DNA from: Calothrix sp. PCC 7103 | Lineage (GTDB): Bacteria; Cyanobacteriota; Cyanobacteriia; Cyanobacteriales; Nostocaceae | Direction: 5' to 3' | Assembly: GCF_000331305.1 (NCBI RefSeq) | Contig: NZ_KB217478.1 | Coordinates: 3,073,776 to 3,137,775 of the forward strand | DNA: 64,000 nucleotides | Shown: one piece after another, positions 1-8,232 of the stretch | Numbering within the stretch: the first letter of the stretch is position 1 | Layout: each line of letters opens with the position of its first letter | The notes under the pieces: model-generated | Database searches by the model: none | Told to the model about the DNA's origin: nothing | Seen by the model: only the letters and a program-made list of their open reading frames with translations | Program-made: the position numbers and the translations under genes

Positions 1-475
1 TAATCGCGTCCTGGCTATAACCAACACCTATACCCAAAGCTTTAACCACATCACTTGGTACCCCCTCTACCAAAGTTCTTAAAATATCTGGTGTCGTTGT
101 TGGTAGCAATGACTTACGCAAATATTGGTCTTGGCTAATGGCGCCAAAAAGTGCCTTTCTTCCTTTTATACCAATTGACTCGTCAGCCCATTCCTCCATC
201 ATTAACGTTAAACCCCGACGCTTAGTATCCAATGGGATTAATGGACGGTCTGGATATACTGAATCAAGATATTTTGCAATTTCAGTAGAATCCACAATAT
301 ATCTACTACCGTCTTTAAGTACGGGCACTTGCCGCTGTCCAGTTAAGCGAAATAGGTCAACTTGCCCAATACCAGGAGTTACTTCGATTTTGCGGTAATC
401 TAACCCTTTGTAATCGAGAATCAATCGCACTTTTTCTGAGTATTGCGAAAGTTCAAATTGGTACAATTCTAGCAT
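1..475 (-). CDS. Glutathione S-transferase family protein (3' end outside window)
   Basis: The frame runs from an ATG at 475 to the window edge without a stop, so 158 residues are visible and the C-terminus is missing. The visible part is the thioredoxin-like glutathione-binding domain of a cytosolic GST. The start MLELYQFELSQYSEKVRL gives the first strand and helix, RQVPVL (about 48-53) carries the conserved cis-proline, and VDSTEIAKYL (about 61-70) is the glutathione gamma-glutamyl contact loop. The following helical region is the beginning of the all-alpha C-terminal domain. Family members conjugate or reduce substrates with glutathione in the cytoplasm; the substrate here cannot be read. 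The active position near residue 10-13 is Ser/Gln-rich rather than Cys-Pro, so a glutaredoxin is unlikely. Confidence 0.82.
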   Translation of the reverse strand, partial: MLELYQFELSQYSEKVRLILDYKGLDYRKIEVTPGIGQVDLFRLTGQRQVPVLKDGSRYIVDSTEIAKYLDSVYPDRPLIPLDTKRRGLTLMMEEWADESIGIKGRKALFGAISQDQYLRKSLLPTTTPDILRTLVEGVPSDVVKALGIGVGYSQDAI

Positions 476-1250
476 TTTGTATTCCCTACTACTAATTGAC
501 TGGTCGATTGTACAATTTTATCTTTAATATGTGTTAGTCCAATTAACTATTATACTTTGCACTTATTTTTACAGTACAACTATGAAGTGATATATTTACC
601 TTAATCGTAACTATTTAAGGAGGATAGATTATTACTGAGTTTATACACCAAAATACTAGATTAGCAATAATTATCGACTGAAAAATACTTACACAAGCAA
701 TATTTTACTTAAAAATTAAAATTTGAGGAACAAATTCACACTTGCATTCGTCCTGTAAAGCTCTTAATAGTTCAATACTATTTATGCTTGGTATCCATAT
801 ACCCAAAATGCTTATTTAATGTATTATAATTTACATACATACCAGGTTTTATAATGTGTTCTTGACCTATAAGACAAGCGTAGCAATGCTTTGAAAGCTT
901 GAACACATAAAAATTTCAATTACTTGTATATAAGATTACTTTAAACTGTATTAATTAATACTTGATTATTTTTTCGTGGTAGCGAAAAATGGGAGGGGTA
1001 GAAATGACGTATTATGGTTTGGCATTGAATATAAGGGTCAATTTGTCATATAATAAGCTTTGAGCTTCTTGGATTGCTTTTCAATCAATACACGTAACAT
1101 CAAGTAAAAATATTGGTGTCTAAAATTTGTAGATTATTAATATAAGGCGTTTATGAGTAAAAATATTATTCTCAAAGTTAGATTTTGTGCGTAAAAAAAT
1201 GTTATAAATTTCCTATGTAATGTGTGGAAATCTAAGCCAAATATAGATTT
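476..1250. other. Intergenic stretch, no gene seen
   Basis: About 775 AT-rich bases between two divergent genes. I see no convincing reading frame, tRNA or known repeat. A short inverted repeat around ATGTAT..ATACAT lies near 818-842. The region should hold the promoters of both flanking genes, but no box is clear enough to call. Confidence 0.4.
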
Positions 1251-2189
1251 ATGAAGGTTAACAACAGCAATTTGCTGCCCTTTTTGGCTGGCGTAGTGGG
1301 AGTAACGGGCATCGGTCTCTTGATTAACTTGCCAGCAGGCGCCCAAAATCAACTCAATCCAGAACCCAGTATTTTTGCGGAGACAACCTACAACCGCAGT
1401 CAGCGTGTACTGACAAACACACAGTATGTACCGAGCGAACCAACGGTCGATACAGAAAAGCAAAATTCCAAGAAAAAGAAGAAAGGAAGCACAACTGCTC
1501 AGAATACAACTCCTGGACCTAAATTAAATCCAGCCCCTAGTATTTTACAGGAGTGCCCTTACAACCGTAGTGCTTGTCCAGGTGGCGGCACCTCTAGTCC
1601 AACTACACAGCCCGCACCTGGTGGTGAAGCAACCCCAGAAACTTTACCAACACCAGCACCAGTACCAACTGAACCGAGTGTTACACCAACACCTGAAACT
1701 ACACCAAGTCCAGGTGCTACACCAACACCTGAAACTACACCAGGTACAAAACCAGGAAGTCAAACCGACTCTAATAAAAATATTGTTGCAGTAGCTCAAG
1801 CAAACGGTTCATTCAAAACTTTGACCAAAGCACTCCAAGCTGCTGGACTAACTGAAACTTTACAGGGTAAAGGTCCCTTCACTGTTTTTGCACCAACAGA
1901 CGCAGCATTTGCTGAGTTGCCGCAAGACGCAGTTAGAGACTTGTTAAAACCAGAAAATAAAGAAGTATTGGTGAAAATTTTGACCTACCACGTAGTATCA
2001 GGTCAAGTACTTTCCAGCGACTTAAAATCTGGCGAAGTCAAGAGTCTGCAAGGTGGACCCATCGGCGTTAAAGTAGACCCATCTACTGGTGTAACTGTAA
2101 ACGACGCTAAAGTTGTTCAACCCGATGTTAAAGCCAGCAACGGTGTTATCCACGTCATCAACAAAGTAATTTTACCTCCTGATCTGTAA
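1251..2189 (+). CDS. Secreted fasciclin (FAS1) domain protein
   Basis: 312 residues. Residues 1-31 form a signal peptide with a long hydrophobic core ending in PAGAQ. Two related short motifs follow, LNPEPSIF..TYNRS (35-50) and LNPAPSIL..PYNRS (92-107), then a Pro/Thr-rich linker (about 112-170) with a duplicated TPTPETTPSPGA-type unit. Residues 177-312 are one FAS1 domain: start NIVAVAQANGSFKTLTKAL, motif FTVFAPTDAAFAELP, core TYHVVSGQV and end NGVIHVINKVILPP. FAS1 domains mediate cell-surface adhesion in many bacteria. Likely exported and held at the envelope; the partner is unknown. No strong ribosome-binding site precedes the ATG, but the signal peptide starts there. Confidence 0.9.
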   Translation: MKVNNSNLLPFLAGVVGVTGIGLLINLPAGAQNQLNPEPSIFAETTYNRSQRVLTNTQYVPSEPTVDTEKQNSKKKKKGSTTAQNTTPGPKLNPAPSILQECPYNRSACPGGGTSSPTTQPAPGGEATPETLPTPAPVPTEPSVTPTPETTPSPGATPTPETTPGTKPGSQTDSNKNIVAVAQANGSFKTLTKALQAAGLTETLQGKGPFTVFAPTDAAFAELPQDAVRDLLKPENKEVLVKILTYHVVSGQVLSSDLKSGEVKSLQGGPIGVKVDPSTGVTVNDAKVVQPDVKASNGVIHVINKVILPPDL

Positions 2190-2192
2190 ATC

Positions 2193-2229
2193 GTAGGTTG
2201 GGTGAAGCGCTCCGCGCGTAACCCAACAT
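2193..2229. repeat. GTAGGTTGGGT interspersed inverted repeat
   Basis: GTAGGTTGGGT is followed after a GC-rich loop by an inverted ACCCAAC arm. A better copy, with 12-base arms, lies at 37704-37740. Short intergenic repeats of this type are common in filamentous cyanobacteria. Confidence 0.6.
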
Positions 2230-2235
2230 CTCAAC

Positions 2236-2272
2236 AATCCCGGTATCGTAAAAGTTACCGGGATTTTATTAT
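2236..2272 (+). terminator. Rho-independent terminator of the fasciclin gene
   Basis: AATCCCGGTA (2236-2245) pairs perfectly with TACCGGGATT (2256-2265) across a 10-base loop, followed by TTATTATT. It lies 47 bases after the fasciclin stop. Confidence 0.75.
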
Positions 2273-2528
2273 TAAAGGACGGGCATGGATAGAACATAAT
2301 ATTAAACAAGATAACCATAAGGGAATGATTATTCATTTTAAGTTTGAGGTAGAAAATGTCAAAGATATACAATGCCGTGCAGTTGCGTACTTATATTATA
2401 GAAATGGAAATCCACTCAAAGACTTGAATAATAGCTATTATACTACTGATGGTAATGTTTCTACAAGCGAAGAATTTACTCCTATCTATGAAATAACTTC
2501 GTTTCATATCTCAAATATTGCTCTATAA
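2272..2528 (+). pseudogene. Relic of a cyanobacterial C-terminal beta domain
   Basis: The open frame from about 2272 to the stop at 2528 encodes ARAWIEHNIKQDNHKGMIIH and then AVAYLYYRNGNPLKDLNN and FTPIYE. This pattern (WIxxN...GMxIHxxF, GxPLKDxNxxYxTxDGxVS, FxPxYE) matches my memory of a module found at the C-terminus of several cyanobacterial multidomain proteins. The terminal part expected after YE (a DFKLFMPY-like segment) is missing. An upstream in-frame ATG at 2202 lies inside the fasciclin terminator and is probably not a start. Most likely a gene remnant; a short expressed gene cannot be excluded. Confidence 0.4.
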
Positions 2529-2604
2529 AGGACGAATACTCAAGAGAAAGAATTAACGAGGCATTAGAAAATTATTGGTTAAAAAATACAAGCAAATCAA
2601 CAAA

Positions 2605-3114
2605 TTAACAAACATCTTCTTCAAGCTTTTCGTAGCTTTTTTCTAAGCGATTAGATTCAGCTTCTGCTTCTTTAAGTAGGACATCCCAATCATCTGGAGG
2701 ATGGTCGCTTTCAAGCATTTTTTTGAACACTCGGTAAGCATCTGTCTTACTACCATAAGCACGCTTCGAGTCTTCATCATTAACCCAAGCAAATACTATA
2801 ATCTTACTTTCTTGATGATATCTAAAAAACAATCGATACTGTTGAAAAAATTTAGCACGGAACCAGTGTTTATACTCGGCGCCTAAAGTCGTACCTTGAC
2901 GATAATCACTACGTGTTGGGTCTTGAAGGATAACTTCAAATATCAGTTTAGCTATAGCGGCTAAACGTTTAGTAGCATTCTTCTTTTGGTAATTTTGGGG
3001 ATCATTTTGGCGGAGAAGTTCAACAGAAGTCAAAAGTTCTTCAAATTGGTCGAGAAAAAGCGGATGAGCAAAAATACTCCATCCATTAATCACCAGTGGC
3101 TGATTTGTAGACAA
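2605..3114 (-). CDS. yhaV: Type II toxin YhaV (RelE-fold ribonuclease)
   Basis: 169 residues. The sequence follows YhaV throughout: NGWSIFAHPLFLDQFEELL, the central TTLGAEYKHWFRAKFFQQYRLFFRYH block, then IIVFAWVNDEDSKRAYGSKTDAYRVF and a C-terminal acidic helix. YhaV is a ribosome-dependent mRNA interferase that is inhibited by PrlF. The start is taken as TTG at 3112-3114, two bases after the antitoxin stop, with GAGGATGAG in the antitoxin end serving as ribosome-binding site; a GTG at codon 8 is the alternative. The coupling suggests translational control within a two-gene operon. Full length, no sign of decay. Confidence 0.88.
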   Translation of the reverse strand: MSTNQPLVINGWSIFAHPLFLDQFEELLTSVELLRQNDPQNYQKKNATKRLAAIAKLIFEVILQDPTRSDYRQGTTLGAEYKHWFRAKFFQQYRLFFRYHQESKIIVFAWVNDEDSKRAYGSKTDAYRVFKKMLESDHPPDDWDVLLKEAEAESNRLEKSYEKLEEDVC

Positions 3115-3116
3115 AT

Positions 3117-3446
3117 TTACTCATCCTCATCAGACAGTGGTGCATTCAAATCGAACTCAACATCCCTCACCAAGGACTGAACACGGTTGACCATATCAGA
3201 GCTAATTGCTTGAATATGAGTCGGATTCTTTCTAATATCTTCAGCAATAAAATTCAGAAACTTTCCAAGCACGGGATCATCCTCTAGCTGGTCTGCCTTT
3301 GAAATGAGAACTTGACCGTTTGGCTGAATAGCGTAATGAATTTTATCGCGCTTATTCAAGCCTAGAGCTTTTCGCACACTATCAGGAATCGTAGTTTGGT
3401 ATCGGTCAGTAAGAGTAGATTCCGCTTGAATTAAATCTCTAGCCAT
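3117..3446 (-). CDS. prlF: Antitoxin PrlF (SohA), AbrB/SpoVT fold
   Basis: 109 residues from ATG at 3446; a longer frame upstream exists but the conserved domain begins just after this ATG. Residues 8-45 form the swapped-hairpin AbrB-like DNA-binding domain: ESTLTDRYQTTIPDSVRKAL then LNKRDKIHYAIQPNGQVLI. The C-terminal half (FLNFIAEDIRKNPTHIQ..., acidic end) is the toxin-wrapping part typical of PrlF. First gene of the prlF-yhaV operon and expected autorepressor of it. The leader sequence just upstream (3447-3480) reappears at about 9850-9882. Confidence 0.88.
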   Translation of the reverse strand: MARDLIQAESTLTDRYQTTIPDSVRKALGLNKRDKIHYAIQPNGQVLISKADQLEDDPVLGKFLNFIAEDIRKNPTHIQAISSDMVNRVQSLVRDVEFDLNAPLSDEDE

Positions 3447-3603
3447 AAGTATTTCCAAGTTTATCAACCAGATTTCACAGAACATGGTAATGCAATTGCA
3501 TTGTCTTGTCAACATTTAAAGCGCCAACTTACCTAATAGGATGTTTGAAAAGTTTGGTTGCGTAAAATTTGACCGACGCCAAACCACACTAATCAACCAT
3601 CCG

Positions 3604-4329
3604 TTACATCCGTTGTATCCGTTGCCCTCCATTTTTCCGCAACAAGAAAACACCAACGACAATTAGCCAAATTTCCCATAACATAAACCCAATAGGCGCC
3701 GTTTCAAAAACTGGTGCGGGTTCAATAACTGTTGCAAAAAACTCACTTTGCCCTAAAAGCCATAGTGGAACGCTTGCCAAACCCATCCACCCAACCCACG
3801 GTTTAAACACAGAAGATTGCAACATTGCTATTCCTACTCCTATTGTCCAGCCAACTAGTAGCGTTTGCCCTAATTGCTCACCTATTACAACACCACCATA
3901 TTGATGTACAGCTTGAAAAACAACGAGAACGGCTGCACGAGTCGAATCAGTTGCGGTTGGGTTAACATATATTTTGGCTAATGCAGGAATCACAAATACC
4001 CAACGCATTAACCCAACAGCCTGAAGTACACCGGAAATAACACCCATTAAAGTTGCAGTTGCTAGATAAGGTGTATCTTCGCGAGACAATAGTTTTTGCA
4101 GCAAAGTACTAGCTGGAATAAACAACAAAGCTAATATTGCAAAAGCAAACCACGTTAAAATAAGTCCCGTTCCACCTGCATGAAAGCGAGTAAGCACGTA
4201 TTCAGGAGGGCGCCGTAAGATATCGTCGTATTCAAAATTTTTAGTTAACAGCCAGTAGGGAATATTAATCGAAACTGCAAATATAATAAATAAGATTCCT
4301 GTAAATCGAAAAAGTTGTGTGCGATTCAT
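3604..4329 (-). CDS. DUF4386-type integral membrane protein
   Basis: 241 residues with six predicted membrane segments: about 8-27, 56-76, 92-115, 136-160, 172-190 and 210-230. The opening RFTGILFIIFAVSINIPYW, the loop after the second helix and the GxMRW segment fit the DUF4386 family, whose function is unknown. It follows a cupin gene on the same strand, 79 bases downstream, with a GTAGAGAC hairpin between them. The pair faces an AraC-type regulator gene, which suggests shared control. Confidence 0.7.
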   Translation of the reverse strand: MNRTQLFRFTGILFIIFAVSINIPYWLLTKNFEYDDILRRPPEYVLTRFHAGGTGLILTWFAFAILALLFIPASTLLQKLLSREDTPYLATATLMGVISGVLQAVGLMRWVFVIPALAKIYVNPTATDSTRAAVLVVFQAVHQYGGVVIGEQLGQTLLVGWTIGVGIAMLQSSVFKPWVGWMGLASVPLWLLGQSEFFATVIEPAPVFETAPIGFMLWEIWLIVVGVFLLRKNGGQRIQRM

Positions 4330-4363
4330 AATTACCTCAAAAATATTTTATATCAAATTGTGG

Positions 4364-4392
4364 GTAGAGACGCGATTCAATCGCGTCTCTAC
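4364..4392. repeat. GTAGAGACGCGATT palindromic repeat
   Basis: GTAGAGACGCGATT and its exact complement AATCGCGTCTCTAC with a one-base centre, between the cupin and DUF4386 genes. One of several related hairpins in the window (17102, 33152, 44343, 44980, 50617, 56421). Confidence 0.85.
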
Positions 4393-4408
4393 GTGGTTTT
4401 GAATTATG

Positions 4409-4999
4409 CTAATTCCAATACTTGCTTAACGAACTCTCCATTCTTAGCGCACGAGCAAGCGCAGCTAAACTTCCAATAATTACTTTTTGAACAAATACAG
4501 GTAATCCAGCAAGAACAAGGTCAGCTTTTTGAATTATTAAAGCAAAATGTAGTAGATTTTTTGGCATTCCAGAAGAGTTAACTTTTCCATCAATGGCTAA
4601 ACCATACATTGCTCTAATAAAATGCTCAAATTCCCCAGCCGGATGTACACTAGATACAAATACCACCTCGTCCTCAGAAGTATTGCGGAAACTGTGATAC
4701 ATTCCAGCAGGAACATATACTACTTCCCCAGGCAGTAAAACTTTAATGTTTCCTTTTTCACCTAATTCCATTTCTAAGGCGCCGCTTAATACCTCAAATG
4801 TTTCTAAAAGATTGTTATGGTAGTGCAGAGGTGTGCCATGTGACCCTGGTGGTAAAGTAAACTTAACTGTAAAAGAATTTCCACCGCTTTCCTGGGTTGA
4901 CTGCAAAATAACCATGCTGTCTCCCGTAACTGGATTCTCAATTGCTTCGGCGCCGGATTGAAAAATAGCTTTGGTTGAGTTAAATGTATATGATGTCAT
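4409..4999 (-). CDS. Cupin domain protein
   Basis: 196 residues. A single cupin barrel at about 45-125: motif 1 is G(x)5HYHNNLLETFEVLSG, with metal ligands His-x-His and Glu, and motif 2 is PGEVVYVPAGMYHSFRN, with the last His. The C-terminal 60 residues are helical and hydrophobic (LVLAGLPVFVQKVIIG). Such proteins bind a metal and small ligands; enzymatic role not predictable. Transcribed towards DUF4386 and away from the AraC-type gene at 5144, with a 10-base inverted repeat in the shared upstream region. Confidence 0.85.
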   Translation of the reverse strand: MTSYTFNSTKAIFQSGAEAIENPVTGDSMVILQSTQESGGNSFTVKFTLPPGSHGTPLHYHNNLLETFEVLSGALEMELGEKGNIKVLLPGEVVYVPAGMYHSFRNTSEDEVVFVSSVHPAGEFEHFIRAMYGLAIDGKVNSSGMPKNLLHFALIIQKADLVLAGLPVFVQKVIIGSLAALARALRMESSLSKYWN

Positions 5000-5021
5000 G
5001 TTCTTAAAACTCCTATCGATG

Positions 5022-5056
5022 TAAGTTGTTGATGGTGTTGCAGTTCCAACAACTTA
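5022..5056. promoter_or_regulatory. Inverted repeat between divergent cupin and AraC genes (candidate operator)
   Basis: TAAGTTGTTG and CAACAACTTA form exact 10-base arms separated by 15 bases. It starts 22 bases before the cupin ATG and ends 87 bases before the regulator ATG, a suitable place for a regulator site. Inference from position and symmetry only. Confidence 0.4.
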
Positions 5057-5143
5057 AAGATATTCGGTTGTTTTAATTAGAAGTTGACCGACGGCGCCAT
5101 AAAATTGACTCGATGTGCCATTTTGAAAAATGCTTGAGGGGAG

Positions 5144-6157
5144 ATGAAAGAGGCAACCTTCTCCATATCTCTAATTCGGAACTCTGTACAATACGCAGCA
5201 GCGGTACATGGTATCGATACCAACCGCTTGTGTGCTGCTGCCGGTATTGACCCTAGTTTATTAACGATGCCAGATAGTTATGTTTCTGGGGAAACCAGTC
5301 TAGCTCTGTGGCGCGAAGTCGTTAAGCAAACAGGTGACTCTGATATTGGTTTACACATGGGAGAAAAATTTAACCTGGCTGTTATTGGCATTGTTGGCTA
5401 TGTATTGTTCAACTGCCAAACGTTCGGACAGGTACTTGACAAGCTTTCTCGCTATATGTGCTTATTCAGTCAAGGTGTATCAATGCATTATAGTGTTTCA
5501 AGAGGGCAAGTATTATGCGAGTGGGAAATTGTAAATCATCTAAAAAACTATTTAGTCGAAGAACCTCGGCAACCAATCGAAGTAAGTTTTTCATCCTTGC
5601 TAACAGCTACTAAGACACTTACAGGTAAATCTCTTTGTCCAAGAGAAGTTTGGTTTCAATATCCCCGTCCCGATAATATATCCGAACATCAACGTATTTT
5701 TGAGGCGCCTGTTTATTTCTCCCAATCAAAAAATCGACTAGTTTTTGACGCTGCTTGTTTAGAGTGGTCGGTTATTTCTGCTAATTATTCGCTGCTTTCA
5801 GCTTTTGAACAACATGCTCAGGCAATGCTTCACAATCTCAGTAAGGAAAATACCTACAGTTATCAAGTAGTTCGAGAAATAACGCATAATTTGAAGGGAG
5901 AAGTACCGTCAATCGAAGAAATCGCGCGTAGTTTAACTATAAGCATTCGTAACTTACAAAGAGAACTTCAAGCTGAAGGAACTTCATATCAACAGCTTTT
6001 AGATGAAACACGCAAAGAATTAGCGCTGCGGTATCTAAAAAAACCTGATACATCAATTCATGATGTTGCGTTCCTACTAGGTTTTTCTGAACCAAGTGCT
6101 TTTCATCGTGCTTTCAAACGTTGGACTGGTGAAACACCAAGAGCATATTTAAAGTAA
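5144..6157 (+). CDS. AraC-family transcriptional regulator
   Basis: 337 residues. Residues about 15-195 match the arabinose-binding-like N-terminal domain found in OruR/ArgR-type AraC regulators (ISLIRNSVQYAAAVHGID..., ALWREVVKQTGDSDIGLHMG). The C-terminal 100 residues contain two helix-turn-helix motifs, including IARSLTISIRNLQRELQAEG and DVAFLLGFSEPSAFHRAFKR, with the usual WTGETPRAYL end. Reads away from the cupin/DUF4386 genes and probably controls them. GAGGGGAGATG supplies the ribosome-binding site. Confidence 0.92.
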   Translation: MKEATFSISLIRNSVQYAAAVHGIDTNRLCAAAGIDPSLLTMPDSYVSGETSLALWREVVKQTGDSDIGLHMGEKFNLAVIGIVGYVLFNCQTFGQVLDKLSRYMCLFSQGVSMHYSVSRGQVLCEWEIVNHLKNYLVEEPRQPIEVSFSSLLTATKTLTGKSLCPREVWFQYPRPDNISEHQRIFEAPVYFSQSKNRLVFDAACLEWSVISANYSLLSAFEQHAQAMLHNLSKENTYSYQVVREITHNLKGEVPSIEEIARSLTISIRNLQRELQAEGTSYQQLLDETRKELALRYLKKPDTSIHDVAFLLGFSEPSAFHRAFKRWTGETPRAYLK

Positions 6158-6159
6158 AG

Positions 6160-6603
6160 TTAATAAATGTTATAGTTATTATTAATAAGTGTGCTAAATA
6201 ATCGGCTAATTAGTATTTCCTTATAGCCAAATTGGCGCCCTTCTAGAAATTTCCCCAAGTTTTCCGGAAGCGTTCCAGCAAAAAATGCAGCATCTGGACT
6301 AAACGATTCACGTTTAGGTAAATTAGTAGTAAATTGCTGCCAACCATTAGCTGATTCCCACCAAACGCTAACATTTGGACGAACTGGCAGACTAACGATG
6401 TATCCTAAATTATCTGGTAAGCCATAACCACGCCGAGTTTTAAATCCATAATCGCGTAAGCTGCTATATATTTCTCCCCCAGCAAATCCAGGTAGGAAAA
6501 CTGTTGCTGCCATAATTACAAGTTCTCCATTTACCAACTCGGCTTTTCCGTTATCTGGAACTCGGTATAAGTCTGCTATTTTGGCTGTAGTTTTGAGACT
6601 CAT
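6160..6603 (-). pseudogene. Truncated Uma2-family (DUF820) gene
   Basis: From ATG 6603 the product is 147 residues. Its first part resembles cyanobacterial Uma2 proteins (TTAKIADLYRVPDNGKAELVNGELVIM), a PD-(D/E)XK-like fold family widespread in these genomes. The usual central APDVAF and catalytic VEVxSPSD segments of an approximately 190-residue protein are not found; instead there is SFSPDAAFF, then LPENLGKFLEGRQFGYKE and an unrelated tail. I infer internal rearrangement and loss of the nuclease core. An earlier in-frame ATG at 6630 is possible. Confidence 0.55.
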
Positions 6604-6708
6604 AAATTTAAATCTGTTCTTACCTTCCAAACTATAAGTTTATATTATAAATAATAATTATATCTCTTTTAATTTGTGTCCATAAACAGATACTTAACTC
6701 TCTCAAAT

Positions 6709-7032
6709 TTATAATTTGTCATATTCCGCGTCATTAGGATTATCCCAAATTTTTTTGAAAGCTGGCTCGGAAAGCTTTGTCGCTGCAAAAGTTATGTCAC
6801 GATCTGCATTTAGTCTTGAATTTATTTCTTGAACCGCAAGCTTCAAAGCTTCAACTTGTCGATTTAGTTCGATGATATCAACACCAGCTTCGGCTTCGCC
6901 TATATACTCCTTAATCCATTCAAGCATCACCTCAGTAATAGTTTTACCTTCTTGAGCAAGTTTAAGAGTAAATTTTTCTTTTGTTAAGGGGTCTACTTGA
7001 AACTGGATCAAAGTTCTCTCTCGTTTTGCCAT
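6709..7032 (-). CDS. Ribbon-helix-helix protein A with antitoxin-like C-terminal tail
   Basis: 107 residues. RTLIQFQVDP (5-14) is a strand, and LTKEKFTLKLAQEG plus KTITEVMLEWIKEYI form two helices, the plan of a ribbon-helix-helix DNA-binding dimer. A coiled-coil segment follows (ELNRQVEALKLAVQEINSRL, about 55-74). The tail FAATKLSEPAFKKIWDNPND with acidic end resembles the C-terminus of antitoxins that pair with PIN-type toxins; no toxin follows it. The near-identical paralogue at 8782-9024 lacks this tail. Likely autorepressor acting at the palindrome 7113-7143. DNA-binding role is inference. Confidence 0.65.
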   Translation of the reverse strand: MAKRERTLIQFQVDPLTKEKFTLKLAQEGKTITEVMLEWIKEYIGEAEAGVDIIELNRQVEALKLAVQEINSRLNADRDITFAATKLSEPAFKKIWDNPNDAEYDKL

Positions 7033-7247
7033 TACCCAGAAACCTCCAAAACCTTATTTATATTGAAATTAACAATTTTCATTGGTAATGGCAATTATCA
7101 TGACTTATGATTGACATGATAATGGCAATGCCATTATCATGTCATGTAGCAAAGCATTCATCCGCGCCCTAGTACGTGTTTTATGCCTGTTGTACTAAGA
7201 AAACTTAAAACATATACCAACACTGCGGTGTTATGTTACCAGGAGTA
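6812..7247. repeat. Direct repeat copy 1 (RHH gene, palindrome and leader)
   Basis: This stretch is repeated in the same orientation at 8804-9247 with scattered substitutions. It covers the first 74 codons of the RHH gene, the intergenic palindrome and the leader up to the ribosome-binding site TTACCAGGAGT. Homology stops at that site: the downstream genes are unrelated. Confidence 0.9.
7113..7143. promoter_or_regulatory. 31-base palindrome, candidate RHH operator A
   Basis: Arms GACATGATAATGGC and GCCATTATCATGTC are exact complements around a 3-base centre. A related half site, GGTAATGGCAATTATCATG, lies at 7084-7102. Between the divergent RHH gene and the operon starting at 7257/7373. In copy 2 both arms carry a matching change. 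Confidence 0.7.
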
Positions 7248-7256
7248 GGCGCCCTC

Positions 7257-7361
7257 ATGCCACAAGCTACGCCAATTTTAAATTTATCTTACTCTTCTCT
7301 CGGCGCCCGACGCGCTTTTGGCAGTAAGAAAACACTAATATTAAACTTGTTTGGATTTTAA
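7257..7361 (+). CDS. Possible 34-residue leader peptide
   Basis: ATG at 7257 follows CAGGAG and opens MPQATPILNLSYSSLGARRA, ending at TAA 7359-7361, 11 bases before the next gene. It occupies the place where copy 2 has the start of its first operon gene. No family recognised; it could be chance. Confidence 0.3.
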   Translation: MPQATPILNLSYSSLGARRAFGSKKTLILNLFGF

Positions 7362-7372
7362 TCTTAACTATC

Positions 7373-7957
7373 ATGGCAACAAATCAATTTGTTTTTGTAA
7401 ATTATGCAAATGATGTAGTAATTTCTAATTTATTATATTGGCAGAATAAGATACAGAGTTACTTGATTGAATATTATGATGGAGATGCGGCTAATGCCTT
7501 AAGAACTAAATTTGGTATTTGCATGAATAAATCTCAAGAATTACTAGAATATGCTAGCGATGAACCTAGTAATTTTAGAGGAGTAGTAAGTGCTAATATG
7601 CTTCAAGCTGGTGCAATTATAGATAGGAGAAGAGGAGAAATTTATTTATATGAAGGTCGGCAAGAACATCTACTTTTAGATATACTTTGCTCTGCACCTT
7701 GGAACTGCTTGCCCCAAAGTGTAGCTGAGACAAAAAAAGGAGCAGCAACTTGGCTAATAGCAGAAATAATTCAAGAAGCTATTTTTCCTCCTAATGAAAT
7801 GAGTGGAATACTCAAAGTAGCAGCTATACCAGCAGCCATTGAATTTTATAGCAGTATTGGATTTGAAGAGAACCCAGATGGCTCTAGAGAGATGATACTT
7901 ACAAGAGAAAAAGCGCTACAATTTTTAGAAGCACATCAATTGCGTTGGAGAAGATAG
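7373..7957 (+). CDS. GNAT-like protein, first gene of cassette A operon
   Basis: 194 residues. The C-terminal segment AAIPAAIEFYSSIGFEENPD followed by REMILTREKALQFLEAH has the look of the last strand and helix of a GNAT acetyltransferase (FYxxxGF). The N-terminal half (NYANDVVISNLLYWQNKIQS, DAANALRTKFGICMNKSQEL) is not one I recognise, and the acetyl-CoA loop Q/RxxGxG/A is not evident, so catalytic activity is doubtful. Its stop is followed two bases later by the next gene. Sits downstream of the RHH palindrome; toxin, regulator or effector roles are all possible. Confidence 0.6.
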   Translation: MATNQFVFVNYANDVVISNLLYWQNKIQSYLIEYYDGDAANALRTKFGICMNKSQELLEYASDEPSNFRGVVSANMLQAGAIIDRRRGEIYLYEGRQEHLLLDILCSAPWNCLPQSVAETKKGAATWLIAEIIQEAIFPPNEMSGILKVAAIPAAIEFYSSIGFEENPDGSREMILTREKALQFLEAHQLRWRR

Positions 7958-7959
7958 AC

Positions 7960-8232
7960 ATGACACCTGAACAAGCACATGCCTGGATTGAAAAAGTAGA
8001 AGAGCTTGAAGGTAATGCTTTTGCTGGAAAAGAAGTATCAGATGAGGAAGTGCTGCGATTAGGCAATTATTATTTAAGTGGTGAATACCTCCTTCGTAAC
8101 TTAGAAATAGTGCAAAAAAAGAAACAAGAAACACTATTAGGACTTGCTCACTTAGAAGTGGCAGAAAAACAGATTATAGATAGGATGCGAGAGCAAAAAG
8201 TTAATCTCAAACCAGACCAAAGTAATGAGTGA
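7960..8232 (+). CDS. Small helical protein, second gene of cassette A operon
   Basis: 90 residues from ATG 7960 (a TTG at 7945 would overlap the previous gene). Starts MTPEQAHAWIEKVEELEGNA and contains a long charged helix (EYLLRNLEIVQKKKQETLLG...). Predicted soluble coiled coil. No family recognised. The GGAGAAG at the end of the upstream gene is the likely ribosome-binding site, so the two are probably translated together. Confidence 0.6.
   Translation: MTPEQAHAWIEKVEELEGNAFAGKEVSDEEVLRLGNYYLSGEYLLRNLEIVQKKKQETLLGLAHLEVAEKQIIDRMREQKVNLKPDQSNE

Noticed and set aside
1137-1463. 108-residue minus-strand ORF overlapping the fasciclin signal peptide
   Set aside because: Opposite-strand shadow of a well-supported gene; composition not protein-like.
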